Source: Paenibacillus piri
Lineage (GTDB): Bacteria > Bacillota > Bacilli > Paenibacillales > NBRC-103111
DNA: 64,000 nt
NCBI RefSeq assembly: GCF_004354045.1
Contig: NZ_SMRT01000014.1
Location: 158,899-222,898, forward strand
Reading direction: 5' to 3'
In this document: positions 1 to 8,982 of the stretch, in pieces
Layout: each line of letters begins with the position of its first letter
Position numbering within the stretch: the stretch's first letter is position 1
Notes under the pieces: model-generated
Databases searched by the model: none
Told to the model about the DNA's origin: nothing
What the model saw: only the letters and a program-made list of their open reading frames with translations
Translations under genes and position numbers: made by a program

Positions 1-1
1 T

Positions 2-3000
2 ATCAGTCCGCAAAGCTATCAAATCCAGGGAAGCAGCAGCGGAAACCATCTTTCTTTCTCCATTGATCAACCTAGAACGCTTATTGTAAGCGTAAACAAT
101 CTGGAGAAGCTGCTTTTATTCGCTGATGGACTTGAAACCGCCGTACCCGACATTGATGATCCGAACGTGATCAATTTGGCCGACTATTTACCGGCGGGCC
201 GTGATGAAGAAGCAGCCGTCACCGGCTATTTTCAAAAAGCGATCGACGATACGTCCGCATTGAATAATGGAGCGGGGGGGACTCTGCTTGTTCCGGACGG
301 GAAATACATGACGGCACAGCTCAAGCTAAGGAGCAACGTGCATCTTTATTTAAAAAGCGGCGCTTGGATAAAAGCGGTATCCGATTCCAGCACCGCGAAT
401 TATCCGGCACAAAACGGTTCGGACTCTTCCTTCATTTTCATACAAAACGCAAGCCATGTGAAAATTAGTGGCAGAGGGATGATCGACGGCAACGGAATGG
501 CGATCAAGACCTTGAACGACAAAGAGAATATCAAGCTCTTGCGGACAGCAGATGTAACGGATCTGCAAATAGAAGACGTCTATTTCGTCGATTCGGCCAG
601 ATGGACGATTCATCTTCTGTATGCCAAAGATGTTGTCCTGAAAAATATAAAGCTGATCAACGATTTGAGAGGCGCTCCTGATCCGGCGAATCCGAATATT
701 CTGCTTCCGACGGTAACCAATACCGACGGGGTAGATATCGATTCATCGCAAAACGTAACTATAGACGGTGCGTTTATCTATACCGGAGACGATTCGATCT
801 CGCCTAAAGTCACCAACTATTTGAATTTGAAAAGACCGACGTTCGGCTTGCAGATCAAGAATAACGTAATATGGTCTTTGAAAGCCGCGCTTAAGGTAGG
901 TGATGAAACGCTTATGGATATCGGCGATATCCGGTTCGAGAACAATGACATCGTTCATGCCGACCGATTCGTCGCACTTTGGGCAGGGGATGCAAGCCAC
1001 ATTCAAAATATTGATCTGATCAATAATCGGGCCGAATTCATCGGCGGCAATTATAATGAGCGCTACTTTTATTTTCGCATCCGGTTATTGCACGGGGATT
1101 CCAAGCCGGGGTGGATCGATCAGGTCCATGTGAAGGACTTCTATGTTCTTAATAAAGCGGTTCAAGCTTCATCGATAGAAGGTTATGATTCTACCCACCT
1201 GGTCAGTAACGTCACCTTCGATAATGTCGTAATACAAGGTGCACAAGCAGGGAGCCGAACGGATGTCCCTTTGGACTTCAAAAACACATTCTACAGCAAC
1301 GTCGTTTTCCAGCCATCCGGCACGGTATACAGCGGTACGCAGCCCCCGTCGCCGCTTCAAATTAATACGCCCGTGGACAATTCGATCACAAATAATCCTA
1401 ATCCGCAAATAAACGGTACGGCTACGGCCAATAGCACGGTGAAGGTCTATGTCGATCATGCAACGCCGGTAACCGTGACAGCGGATGCAAGCGGCAATTG
1501 GAGCTACGCTCCGATTGCCGCGCTCTCGGAAGGGCTTCACACAGTAAAGGCAACGGCCGTAGATGCTGCCGGCAACGATAGCGCGGATTCGAGCATCGTA
1601 GCATTCACGGTAGACTTGGCAGCACCGTATAGTACCATTTTCGTCGAAGCGGAGGACATGACGCTAGTCGGTTATACGCCCGAGGTTCAATCCGTAGCTT
1701 CCGGGGGGAAAGTGATTAAAGTGTCGGGAACCGGAACGGCCACAATGCAATTTAATGGGCAGGACGGAACCTACGATCTGAAGGTGCACTATTTTGATGA
1801 AAATGACGGTGCCGCAACGTATCGAATGTTCGTTAACGATTTGCAAGTCGATGCGTGGACGGCAAATCAAGACTTGGGCTCGGCTTCCGTTTCGGACAAA
1901 TCGAGAACCAGCCGCTGGATATCGGGTATTCCGCTAAGAAAGGGGGATATCGTCAAGCTGGAGGGCACATCGAATGCCTCCGAAGCGGCAAGGGTCGATC
2001 GTCTTGAATTTAATCTCATGACCGAACCGGATCCGTCTAACCCACCTTTTCTTGACTCTGTTCGGGTAAACGGGACCATTCCCGTTCTTACCGCAGGCGG
2101 TGCGGGGTATGATTTGAACGGACTCACCGTCATCGGAAAGGATCAATTCGGCAGCTCTTATGACCTGGCCGGTCTGCCTAAATCATGGACGGTAAAAACA
2201 GGAACCGGGTTTTCCTCGGTGAACGGTACAATCTTGAATCCGCTCAGCGCAGGATCAGGTACAGTTACACTCACCGTCTACGGCAAGGAGAGCAACTCGG
2301 TCGCTTTTACGGTACAGGCAGCCACAAGCGGCGAGCCCAGAGTGTTGCTTGTGGACAAGCGAGGAATTACGAGCGGAGCGTATACATCTATTGCCGCAGC
2401 CGTCGCCAGTTCTCCGGCACTCAAACCGGGAGACATCATCTCACTGGTACCGGGGAGCGGTCCATATCATGAAACGGTCAAAATACACGTGTCCGGCGTT
2501 CCCGGCAATCCTATTATATTTGAAGGGAATGGCGAGTTGATTAGCGGATTCATTCCGTTTCAGTTCACCCAAGAGGCGAACGGGCAATGGACATATACGC
2601 TGCCGGCTCCCATAGCCAATACGCTTCCGGACGGCAAATCCGGCACGTTCCGTCATCTGGTAGCGTATAATGGCCAGCGGCTTTTATTAGACCAACCATC
2701 GGGACAAAATACCGGGATATTTACAAGCGACTATGCGGTATTGTCTTCGGACGGCAGCAAGCTGATTTTGAACCCGGATAAAGCCTCGCCGACTTCAGGC
2801 TGGGAAATATCCACATTATCGAACGGTATCGAAATCGTCACTCCCGATTCTTATCAGACGTATCGCAATCTGCGGGTCACTGGGGTACAAAACGACGGTT
2901 TTAATATTCACGGTACCGGAACGGGGCTTGTGTTCGAGAACATCGAAGCTTTCAACAATTTCGATGAAGGGTTCTCTTCTCATGACAGTACAAATTCCAC

Positions 3001-3742
3001 GATTGAGGGCGGAGCTTTTTGGGGGAATGAGAACGGGATTTATAACCAGTCGAGAGACACTGTTACGTTTAAGGCGAATAATGTAAAAGTCTACAATAAC
3101 ATCGGTTACGGAGTGGCGACACAGATGGGAACCAACTCATTTTCCAACGTTCAAGTCTGGGATAACGGCATCTCCAACCTTCGAGTAGGCGGCAGAGTCT
3201 TTATGTCTAATGTTGTGACCTACGACAGCAGATGGTCGCAGCGCCCTTGGGTAGGATTTCAGGAATCACAGAACTATAAATATAATCAGGAAATTAAGCC
3301 CTATGCTTATTCCGAATATGTAAAGGCGGATTACCCAATCACGAAAACCGGGACGGCACCGACCGTGTTGCCCGCTTCCCAACTGCCTCCATTTAAGGGT
3401 GCGTTCGATGATTGGCGGCATATCTATTTCTCCGCTGCTGACCTAAGCAATCCGGCCATCAGCGGACCTGAAGCCGACCCGGATGGAGACGGGTTAAGTA
3501 ATTATGATGAATATATGGCAGGACTCAACCCGAAAATACATGACAATATAGCTGCTACAACTGCGCCAGCCGCGCCGATCATCATGGAGCCGGCAGACAA
3601 TTCTGTGATAACCGATCCGAAACCGACTTTCAGGGGAACCGCCGAAGTGGGCAGTACGGTGACGGTACGTGTACGGCGCCCGAGCAGGGATCACGACGGC
3701 GAATGGAAGCGGCAACTGGAGTTACATCGGCGGAGGCGATGA
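2..3742 (+). CDS. Large exported beta-helix carbohydrate-active protein (GH28/pectate-lyase-like), 5' end outside window
   Basis: The reading frame is open from base 2, so the GTG at 167 is not a real start and the N-terminus lies before the window. Numbering residues from base 2: about 55-440 is a right-handed beta-helix of GH28/pectate-lyase type, with NTDG near 240 and a GDD pair near 261 where GH28 enzymes carry catalytic acids; no GHG motif is visible. About 454-540 is a bacterial Ig-like domain, 543-673 a CBM6/35-like sugar-binding domain opening with FVEAEDM, 680-770 a second Ig-like segment, and 778-1110 a second beta-helix. DPDGDGLSNYDEY near 1160 is a calcium-binding EF-hand/dockerin-like loop. 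A third Ig-like repeat begins but runs out of frame near 3670, giving a premature stop. Probably a secreted plant-polysaccharide enzyme; the exact substrate cannot be told. Confidence 0.85.
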   Translation: MSPQSYQIQGSSSGNHLSFSIDQPRTLIVSVNNLEKLLLFADGLETAVPDIDDPNVINLADYLPAGRDEEAAVTGYFQKAIDDTSALNNGAGGTLLVPDGKYMTAQLKLRSNVHLYLKSGAWIKAVSDSSTANYPAQNGSDSSFIFIQNASHVKISGRGMIDGNGMAIKTLNDKENIKLLRTADVTDLQIEDVYFVDSARWTIHLLYAKDVVLKNIKLINDLRGAPDPANPNILLPTVTNTDGVDIDSSQNVTIDGAFIYTGDDSISPKVTNYLNLKRPTFGLQIKNNVIWSLKAALKVGDETLMDIGDIRFENNDIVHADRFVALWAGDASHIQNIDLINNRAEFIGGNYNERYFYFRIRLLHGDSKPGWIDQVHVKDFYVLNKAVQASSIEGYDSTHLVSNVTFDNVVIQGAQAGSRTDVPLDFKNTFYSNVVFQPSGTVYSGTQPPSPLQINTPVDNSITNNPNPQINGTATANSTVKVYVDHATPVTVTADASGNWSYAPIAALSEGLHTVKATAVDAAGNDSADSSIVAFTVDLAAPYSTIFVEAEDMTLVGYTPEVQSVASGGKVIKVSGTGTATMQFNGQDGTYDLKVHYFDENDGAATYRMFVNDLQVDAWTANQDLGSASVSDKSRTSRWISGIPLRKGDIVKLEGTSNASEAARVDRLEFNLMTEPDPSNPPFLDSVRVNGTIPVLTAGGAGYDLNGLTVIGKDQFGSSYDLAGLPKSWTVKTGTGFSSVNGTILNPLSAGSGTVTLTVYGKESNSVAFTVQAATSGEPRVLLVDKRGITSGAYTSIAAAVASSPALKPGDIISLVPGSGPYHETVKIHVSGVPGNPIIFEGNGELISGFIPFQFTQEANGQWTYTLPAPIANTLPDGKSGTFRHLVAYNGQRLLLDQPSGQNTGIFTSDYAVLSSDGSKLILNPDKASPTSGWEISTLSNGIEIVTPDSYQTYRNLRVTGVQNDGFNIHGTGTGLVFENIEAFNNFDEGFSSHDSTNSTIEGGAFWGNENGIYNQSRDTVTFKANNVKVYNNIGYGVATQMGTNSFSNVQVWDNGISNLRVGGRVFMSNVVTYDSRWSQRPWVGFQESQNYKYNQEIKPYAYSEYVKADYPITKTGTAPTVLPASQLPPFKGAFDDWRHIYFSAADLSNPAISGPEADPDGDGLSNYDEYMAGLNPKIHDNIAATTAPAAPIIMEPADNSVITDPKPTFRGTAEVGSTVTVRVRRPSRDHDGEWKRQLELHRRRR

Positions 3743-4107
3743 GCGAAGGCTTCCAAACTGTATATGCTACAGCGGACGGATGCCGTGGGCAACAGGAGTA
3801 GCAGCTCCGTTATCATTCATTTTACGTAAGCTCGGCTTCTGCCAATTATGCAGCCATCCAGGGACCGGCTTCCGTCCAAGCGGGTCAACCGCTGGATATG
3901 ACCTTCGGCACGCTTAATGTCACATCCAGCGTATACGCCAAAAAAGTCACCGCCCAATAAGATCTGTCGCAACTCCAATATATCGGAGCGGATTCATCAT
4001 CTTGGCGAGCAAGATGGTTTTGGAGTAAGGCCATTCGTCGAAGAGTAGTTGCTGCATTCCTTTAAGGTGCAAATTAAGTAGAAATTGAGAAAATACAAGT
4101 GAGGGAA
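3664..4107 (+). pseudogene. Frameshifted 3' tail of the beta-helix gene: Ig-like and cohesin-like remnants
   Basis: All three forward frames hold pieces of one ancestral protein. An Ig-like domain resumes in another frame (GITTANGSGNWSY near 3685), shifts again, and finishes as AVGNRSSSSVIIHFT before a stop at about 3828. Another frame then reads SSASANYAAIQGPASVQAGQ and LDMTFGTLNV, a start typical of cohesin-like domains of Paenibacillus surface enzymes, followed by stop TAA near 3960 and DLSQLQYIGADS beyond it. At least three frameshifts or stops are needed, so this is a decayed C-terminus unless the read has several indels. Confidence 0.7.
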
Positions 4108-4133
4108 GAAGCCACTTAGATGGCTTCTTTTTA
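4108..4133 (+). terminator. Rho-independent terminator of the beta-helix unit
   Basis: GAAGCCA (4108-4114) pairs with TGGCTTC (4121-4127) and is followed by TTTTT. It lies after the decayed cohesin-like tail, which supports that tail having belonged to the upstream gene. Confidence 0.8.
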
Positions 4134-4515
4134 ATAAGTATGCCGCTAGTCGTGAAAATACTATATGGGGCGTGTCTTCGGAGTTGGAACAGCTGAAACG
4201 GATGGTAATCGATCCTTTGGTTTTGGCCGGAAAATGACATTGATTCGGCCTACATATTTAGAACATGAGGTGGGATCCACCGTTAAGACACTGTTTTTAA
4301 ACCGCTAACTCATCTTATTCGAAGACCGGGAAAAGCATATTAGACGTGCCAAAACAGCATGCTTCAAATGTGTATCTATGTGATTCTTTTGGCTTATTTT
4401 CTTTGATAATATGAATGATTTTTTTTTGCGTTCCTATCTTTGATTAGGTAAATATATTCTAATCGGTTAATAATCATAGAACTTACGACATAATTATTAA
4501 AATTATTACAAAATA

Positions 4516-4544
4516 TTGCAGGGAATTAGTTCCTTTTGTATAAT
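4516..4544 (+). promoter_or_regulatory. Sigma-A promoter for the riboswitch leader
   Basis: TTGCAG at 4516-4521, a 17-base spacer and a perfect TATAAT at 4539-4544. Transcription would start near 4551, about 40 bases before the riboswitch structure. The 370 bases before it (4134-4515) are AT-rich and hold no gene that I can support. Confidence 0.75.
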
Positions 4545-4581
4545 TAATTATCTGGTTCAAAAGTTTTATTTTTCTATTACT

Positions 4582-4731
4582 AACCACCGAAACAGTATAA
4601 AGGCAAACCTAGTCGAAAGATAGGGACGCAAAGCCACGGGCCTAAGCCGTCGGAAATGCAAGGAACATATAATGTTCCAACCGCATTTTTGAGCGGATGG
4701 CAGCCGGGTTGCCGAAAATCGGTGGTTTTTT
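4582..4731 (+). promoter_or_regulatory. Cyclic-di-GMP-I (GEMM) riboswitch with terminator
   Basis: The conserved class-I features are present in order: AGGCAAACC near 4601, a GAAA tetraloop, GGGACGCAAAGCCACGGGCC around 4622, CCGTCGGAAATGC, a P3-side hairpin (GGAACAT/ATGTTCC), and GGCAGCCGGGTTGCC ending near 4714. AACCACCGA (4582-4590) before the aptamer is complementary to TCGGTGGTT (4719-4727) after it, and a T run follows, so the outer stem is a terminator that encloses the aptamer. It would let c-di-GMP control the gene starting at 4833, which is now broken. Confidence 0.9.
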
Positions 4732-4832
4732 TGTTGTTCGGAATGGAAAAATAAGGGATTCGTGTTAAAGGCTTGAATGGAAAAGTCGGCAACGGCTGAA
4801 AAAAAGATGTATGAAATAATATGGAGGGAAAT

Positions 4833-5513
4833 CAATGGTAATTTGTAAAAGAATGATTTCCACGGGATAGCGAGCGAGCATGGACCGGGTGATTGGGTAG
4901 CCATTTTATCGTTATCAACGCTGCCGGACCCTCCTGAGCACCTGATGGACTTGAAGCTTTCGCAACTAACAGCACAATAGAGTTTCGTTGGCAAAAAGCT
5001 GACGGCTCCGATGGATACGATATTGAATTGGATGGGCAAAAAATCGATGCAGGGCTGAATACCAACTATCTCCACTCGCGTTTGGTACCGAGGACAACGC
5101 ATACGTACAGGGTTAGAGCCAAAAATGTTACAGGCGTCACAGCATGGAGCCCTTCGATTACTAAGAGTACAACCAGTCCCACCTATTGGATAAATGGCAA
5201 AATAGGTCAAGAGTTTAATCTGAAATTGCTGGCTTCAAATGTACTGGACTTCAACGAATCCGATTTCGTCGTCACATACAATCCGGATCAGCTTGAGGTC
5301 GTGGATTTGTATAATTTTACTCCTGGACTTGACACAAATGAATCAGGCAAAATAGCAGGCTCTAATTTGGAGGTGAGGTACATTGCCGGGAAAATCATTT
5401 TCAAAGTTAAACAAAATATAGTTCCGGGAACATCATGGTCCGGGGAAGTGACCACCCTTATTTTCAAGTCGAAAATCGATGGACAAGCTTCTATTGACGT
5501 TGTGGTGGAATAA
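4833..5513 (+). pseudogene. Broken FnIII/cohesin-like surface protein gene behind the riboswitch
   Basis: A good ribosome site (GGAGGG) precedes ATG 4833, but the frame stops after 11 codons (MVICKRMISTG). Another frame reads HGPGDWVAILSLSTLPDPP, and a third reads PS, a stop, then APDGLEAFATNSTIEFRWQK running into an open frame to 5513. The last part is an FnIII domain (about 4935-5160) followed by a cohesin-like beta-sandwich domain (VVTYNPDQLEVVDL). The whole looks like a secreted surface protein that has lost most of its 5' half by deletion and frameshift. Confidence 0.7.
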
Positions 5514-5537
5514 GAGAACTGATTCCGGAGTGACTGC

Positions 5538-6463
5538 ATGACTAAGTTTTTCAAGAAATTTAATAAACAAATTGCCATATTGCTGGGCATAGCTCTAGTG
5601 ACCTAATTATTCATTTTATTTCCTGTTTGGAAAAAAGAATCTCAAGAAATTCGTTCCGACTCAAATCCGAGCGAGGACATAAAGATTGCCGCGGATATTT
5701 CCAATATGACGGGTATCGGATCGGATGAGATTATGAGACTTAAGGCCCCAGGGAAGTCTTGGAATGAAATGCTCGAATTGCTGAAATCGAAGAGCGGCGG
5801 ACAATCAGACGATAAAAATCCGGAGTTGGTGACGACGAGATCAAGGAATTACTGGAGCAAGGCTTTACCAATCAGGAGATTTTGGAGGCCCGGTTGGCCG
5901 CTGACAGATTGCAATTTCAAATAAAAGAGATCGCCGAGGAGTCGCCGATGGAGCGAATTGAAAAGCCTGTGGTCGAATTTACTGCCACAAATAACAAGAA
6001 AGAGGATAGAAAAGCGGAATACCGTAAAATATTCGAAGCTTTCGACATGAAGACGGCGGTCACGTTAATGCTGAAACTAAATAAAGAATTTGGCGGCCAT
6101 GAGGCAGTGCTGAACGAATACTTGCTTTCCCTGCAGTTTGGCATAGAAATGGAAAAATATGTAAGCAATAAAGCTGAGTACGAGAGACAAAAAGAAATAA
6201 AGAGCAAAACCATCCTACCAAGCAGCTTCATTACTTTAGCTATATTGGAGCAAGATTTATTAAATAAAATCAACAAGGAAAATTCATCGGGGAAGGTAAG
6301 CTTCTCCGATAACCAACGGACGATGGTACAAGGTCCTCCAACGAAAGAAAGCATGTCGCCACTGCCGGACGTCCCAAAGCCAAACGTTATCGATGTGAAG
6401 TCCAAAAATCCGGTGGATGAGATTTTAAGCGAAATCCGCAACATGGATCCTAATAAACCTTAA
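5538..6463 (+). pseudogene. Broken membrane-anchored hypothetical gene of the RHS locus
   Basis: ATG 5538 starts MTKFFKKFNKQIAILLGIAL, a basic N-terminus plus hydrophobic anchor, then a TAA in the membrane segment (5604). The frame goes on as LFILFPVWKKESQEIRSDSN to about 5830, where a one-base shift moves the homologous sequence to the frame that reads DDEIKELLEQGFTNQEILEARL and then stays open to 6463. One stop and one frameshift therefore separate an otherwise continuous protein of about 300 residues: one membrane segment and a charged helical cytoplasmic or extracellular domain. Function unknown. A ribosome site (AGAGGAG) and ATG 6474 follow directly, as if the next gene of an operon began there. 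Confidence 0.65.
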
Positions 6464-6486
6464 GAGGAGCGGTATGATGTCAAGCC

Positions 6487-6681
6487 CCTAAGCTACCTGA
6501 AAAATGGGTGGATGAAAATGGCGTGGCTAGAATTACAATTAAGGGAGGCAGTGATAGAGCGCCAGGAAGTACTGATCCTCATGTTGAAATTAAGGATGCA
6601 TCAGATCAAAGAGTAGACCCTTTCGGAAGCCCAGTAACAAGGAAGAGCGCGGGAAATCATACCCCTATTGAACTTAAGTAA
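6487..6681 (+). pseudogene. Orphan polymorphic-toxin C-terminal tail
   Basis: An open stretch without a start encodes PKLPEKWVDENGVARITIKG and ends GNHTPIELK before TAA 6679-6681. The GGSDRAPGSTDPHVEIKD and AGNHTPIE segments resemble C-terminal toxin domains of RHS-type proteins; from memory closest to the type-24 group, which I cannot confirm. It sits 13 bases after ATG 6474 and its own ribosome site, but in another frame, as if an internal deletion had removed the whole RHS core and left the first codons next to the toxin end. An intact candidate immunity gene follows after 12 bases. Confidence 0.5.
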
Positions 6682-6693
6682 GGATAGGTGAAG

Positions 6694-7152
6694 ATGAAAA
6701 TTGAATGGTTTTTATTTGAACACAGTTATCTATTGGGAATAGAGTTTAATCCAATCGGTTGCTCACTAACATTAATAATTGATGCAAAGATCACATTTGA
6801 GCATCCACAATCAACAGAGATGAGCAATACGGAAGAAAACTATGAAAAAATTGCTATTCTTTTTGAAGGTGTACAGTATTTAAGAATGATTAATAGTTTG
6901 CAATTGCTTTCAAACCCTAATGAAGACTTTGGTAGTATCGAGCAACTTAAGTTAAAGAGTCCAGATTCAATAAGCCAAGGCTTATCGATTTCGGAGAATG
7001 AAAATAGAAGAGTGCTATCTCTTGAATTGTCTAAAGCTAACGTAGCTACAGTATTTTCTATTTCTAAAAATTTGTCTTTTATCAATTTTGTCTCAGAGAT
7101 GATTTCATTTGAACTTGGTTTTGAGAGGTACTCTATTGTTGTAAGTGAATAA
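6694..7152 (+). CDS. Putative immunity protein of the first toxin tail
   Basis: 152 residues, no signal peptide, acidic, and AT-rich like the other genes of this locus. ATG 6694 is preferred over GTG 6688 because AGGATAGG then lies at normal distance. I do not recognise a family. Position is the argument for its role: it begins 12 bases after the stop of a toxin tail and is closed by its own terminator, the usual layout of toxin-immunity modules in RHS loci. If so, it would bind and neutralise the toxin in the cytoplasm. Confidence 0.6.
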   Translation: MKIEWFLFEHSYLLGIEFNPIGCSLTLIIDAKITFEHPQSTEMSNTEENYEKIAILFEGVQYLRMINSLQLLSNPNEDFGSIEQLKLKSPDSISQGLSISENENRRVLSLELSKANVATVFSISKNLSFINFVSEMISFELGFERYSIVVSE

Positions 7153-7180
7153 AGAAAAAAAGTATAACTAGAACTCCATG

Positions 7181-7214
7181 AACCTGATTGCCCGATAGTG
7201 CCATCAGGTTTTTT
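7181..7214 (+). terminator. Terminator after immunity gene 1
   Basis: AACCTGAT (7181-7188) pairs with ATCAGGTT (7203-7210), followed by TTTT. Confidence 0.8.
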
Positions 7215-8073
7215 CTTTGAATGGGCTACCCAGAACGAAAGAAAAGATAGGGTAAAGATCGCCTCGTACAAATCCTCACTTACAGGAGCGGTACGAGGAT
7301 CAAGTGGTGTTATGTCCGGGTTGAGTGGTCCAACTCCTAACCCTTATACAGACCCTAAATCGCCAACTTCAGCTGCCACTATGAAAGCAATTAAGTCAGG
7401 TTCAGACTTGCCATTAGAGAGTTATTACTATAAACGAATGGATTCTGAACAGCAAGAGCTGGCAGAGATGGAGGCCTCAAGAAAAATACAGTTACCAGAG
7501 GAGCAGAAGGTCTATGTAGGAGAGCATCCGATCAAACAACAAGGTGCCGATGTTATTTCGCAACCTGCTATCAATAAGGAACCAGTGCATATAGGAGAGC
7601 AGCCCAATATTGAGGAAAAACCATACATTAGTGGGCAGCCTATTAATGAGGAAAAGCCTAATATAACTGAACAGCCGCTTCAAGAACGAGGACCAACAAT
7701 TTTAAAGGCCGAGGGTGCAGGTGAAATAGGATGGAGTATGGTAAAAGGTGGAGGAACGATAGGCGGTCGACAATACTCCGAGCATGCATTAGAAAGAATG
7801 GCTCCGAACACTCTTGAGGTAAGGGCAGAACTAACAACGAGAGCGTATGAAAAGGCCGCTGAAAAAGGATTTCAACAGGGAACCAAAGAGCATGCTGAAT
7901 TTGTAACAAAATATGTTGACCCACGTGGAATTACTCCATCTGAAGTCGAGGATGCTATTAAAAATACACATGCTCAAGCAGGAAGGTATGATGGAACCTT
8001 TATGCACCAAAATGATAATGTAACAGTAATAACTAGTGCTAATGGGAGTGTTATAACAGTCATACCAAAATAA
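7198..8073 (+). CDS. Orphan RHS-type toxin module with DUF4258-like C-terminus
   Basis: The frame is open from 7198, but that GTG lies inside the preceding terminator and has no ribosome site, so the real N-terminus (an RHS core) is missing. This is probably a silent cassette. Residues 1-60 look like an RHS post-core linker (ERKDRVKIASYKSSLTGAVR). About 95-165 is a degenerate repeat of roughly 12 residues (GEQPNIEEKP, GQPINEEKP, EQPLQERGP). The C-terminal 110 residues (QYSEHALERMAPNTLEVRAE, then PRGITPSEVEDAIKN) resemble DUF4258-type toxin domains, with H-A-x-E-R-M and the ITPSEVEDAI helix. The stop is 14 bases before a small downstream gene with a strong ribosome site, the candidate immunity gene. 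Confidence 0.55.
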   Translation: MPSGFFFEWATQNERKDRVKIASYKSSLTGAVRGSSGVMSGLSGPTPNPYTDPKSPTSAATMKAIKSGSDLPLESYYYKRMDSEQQELAEMEASRKIQLPEEQKVYVGEHPIKQQGADVISQPAINKEPVHIGEQPNIEEKPYISGQPINEEKPNITEQPLQERGPTILKAEGAGEIGWSMVKGGGTIGGRQYSEHALERMAPNTLEVRAELTTRAYEKAAEKGFQQGTKEHAEFVTKYVDPRGITPSEVEDAIKNTHAQAGRYDGTFMHQNDNVTVITSANGSVITVIPK

Positions 8074-8087
8074 AGGGGGAAGCTAAA

Positions 8088-8417
8088 ATGTTCATACAAT
8101 TTGATGAATACGAGTTGCTAGGACTGTTTGAGACTGAACCAGTATCAATTGGTGAAAAAGAAGAAGGAAAATTTATTTGTAGTAAATCTGACGGCTTTGG
8201 ATTTAAACTAGTGATGGTCTTTTCTATATACGAAAAAGTATGTAGCTTAAGTCTAAACCATCAGAGTTATGAAACCCCCATATTAGATATGAAATTTAAC
8301 GATGTTGTAAAAATTTCTTGTAACAATACGCAATTGAAAATTCAATGTAATAATGATGCAAATTGTGTTATAGCTACTTTTAAGCCAAATTTTTCAATAA
8401 ATATCCTTGATTTATAA
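8088..8417 (+). CDS. Putative immunity protein of the second toxin module
   Basis: 109 residues, preceded by AAGGGGGAA at good spacing. The sequence is beta-rich and cysteine-containing (KISCNNTQLKIQCNNDANC), with no signal or membrane segment. No family recognised. It directly follows the DUF4258-like toxin module and ends just before a terminator, so an immunity role is inferred from position only. Confidence 0.6.
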   Translation: MFIQFDEYELLGLFETEPVSIGEKEEGKFICSKSDGFGFKLVMVFSIYEKVCSLSLNHQSYETPILDMKFNDVVKISCNNTQLKIQCNNDANCVIATFKPNFSINILDL

Positions 8418-8435
8418 TGTCATGAAATAATATAT

Positions 8436-8468
8436 CCGTAGGGGCATGTTCCCTATGGTTCTTTTTTT
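8436..8468 (+). terminator. Terminator after immunity gene 2
   Basis: CCGTAGGG (8436-8443) pairs with CCCTATGG (8451-8458), followed by TTC and seven T. Confidence 0.8.
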
Positions 8469-8483
8469 GATGGGGCTACCCAG
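8466..8483 (+). repeat. Cassette-junction repeat (second copy; first at 7216-7233)
   Basis: TTTGATGGGGCTACCCAG here and TTTGAATGGGCTACCCAG at 7216-7233 agree at 16 of 18 positions. Both begin within the T run of the terminator that closes an immunity gene. A weaker relative (GGCTCGCCCAGAGTGAA) lies near 8969. They may mark where toxin cassettes recombined. Confidence 0.5.
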
Positions 8484-8617
8484 TGCCGAATAAATCCATC
8501 ATTCAACCTTTAACACAACTAACCCATGTAATATCCGTAAAAAGAAATTCCGTTTCGTTTATACGCACACAAAATGTATGAAGGGCTGTTTTTTGAGAAA
8601 ATCTGGGAGCTAACGAA

Positions 8618-8725
8618 TTACAGCCGGTCGTTACCGATGAGAGCGGGTAACCCCGCACTACTTTTATCTCATGGGTTCTATAGATTACTCTTGCCGCGGC
8701 CAAAGGACATCTGGGACGCTTCGAT
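8618..8725. repeat. Diverged repeat shared with 14104-14205, probable insertion-sequence remnant
   Basis: Both stretches share CGGTC(G/A)TTAC(C/T)GATGA, AGCGG(G/A)TAACCCCGC and GATTACTCTTGCC-like blocks in the same order. Read on the minus strand, the second copy gives RGKSNLLILCDERGYPLF, which looks like part of a DDE transposase. Both are broken by stops. The interval 8484-8750 holds nothing else that I can support. Confidence 0.35.
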
Positions 8726-8756
8726 AGATGAATACGTGGGAGACTAATCAGAAGGA

Positions 8757-8950
8757 TGAAGGAAACGGTGAATGCCGTCAACTTGTCGATCCGTTATCGA
8801 TACGATCTGGCCGGAAACGCTGTTGAAGTAACCGATCGGATTGGCAACTATACCGGGTACGTGTACGATAATCGTAATTTGCTTCTGAACAAGAAAAGTC
8901 AAGGAAACCAGAGAAGCCATCAGTTACTCGTATAACGAAACCGGTTACTG
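8757..8950 (+). pseudogene. RHS/YD-repeat fragment
   Basis: One frame reads YRYDLAGNAVEVTDRIGNYT, then GYVYDNRNLL; after a one-base shift another frame reads KETREAISYSYNETG. These are YD repeats of an RHS shell protein. No start, and a frameshift, so it is a scrap of the core that once carried the surrounding toxin modules. Confidence 0.7.
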
Positions 8951-8982
8951 TAATCCAAGTTGTTCAAATTGGCTCGCCCAGA

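Noticed and set aside
2185..2540. Overlapping frames inside the beta-helix gene
   Set aside because: Shadows of the long frame without start signals.
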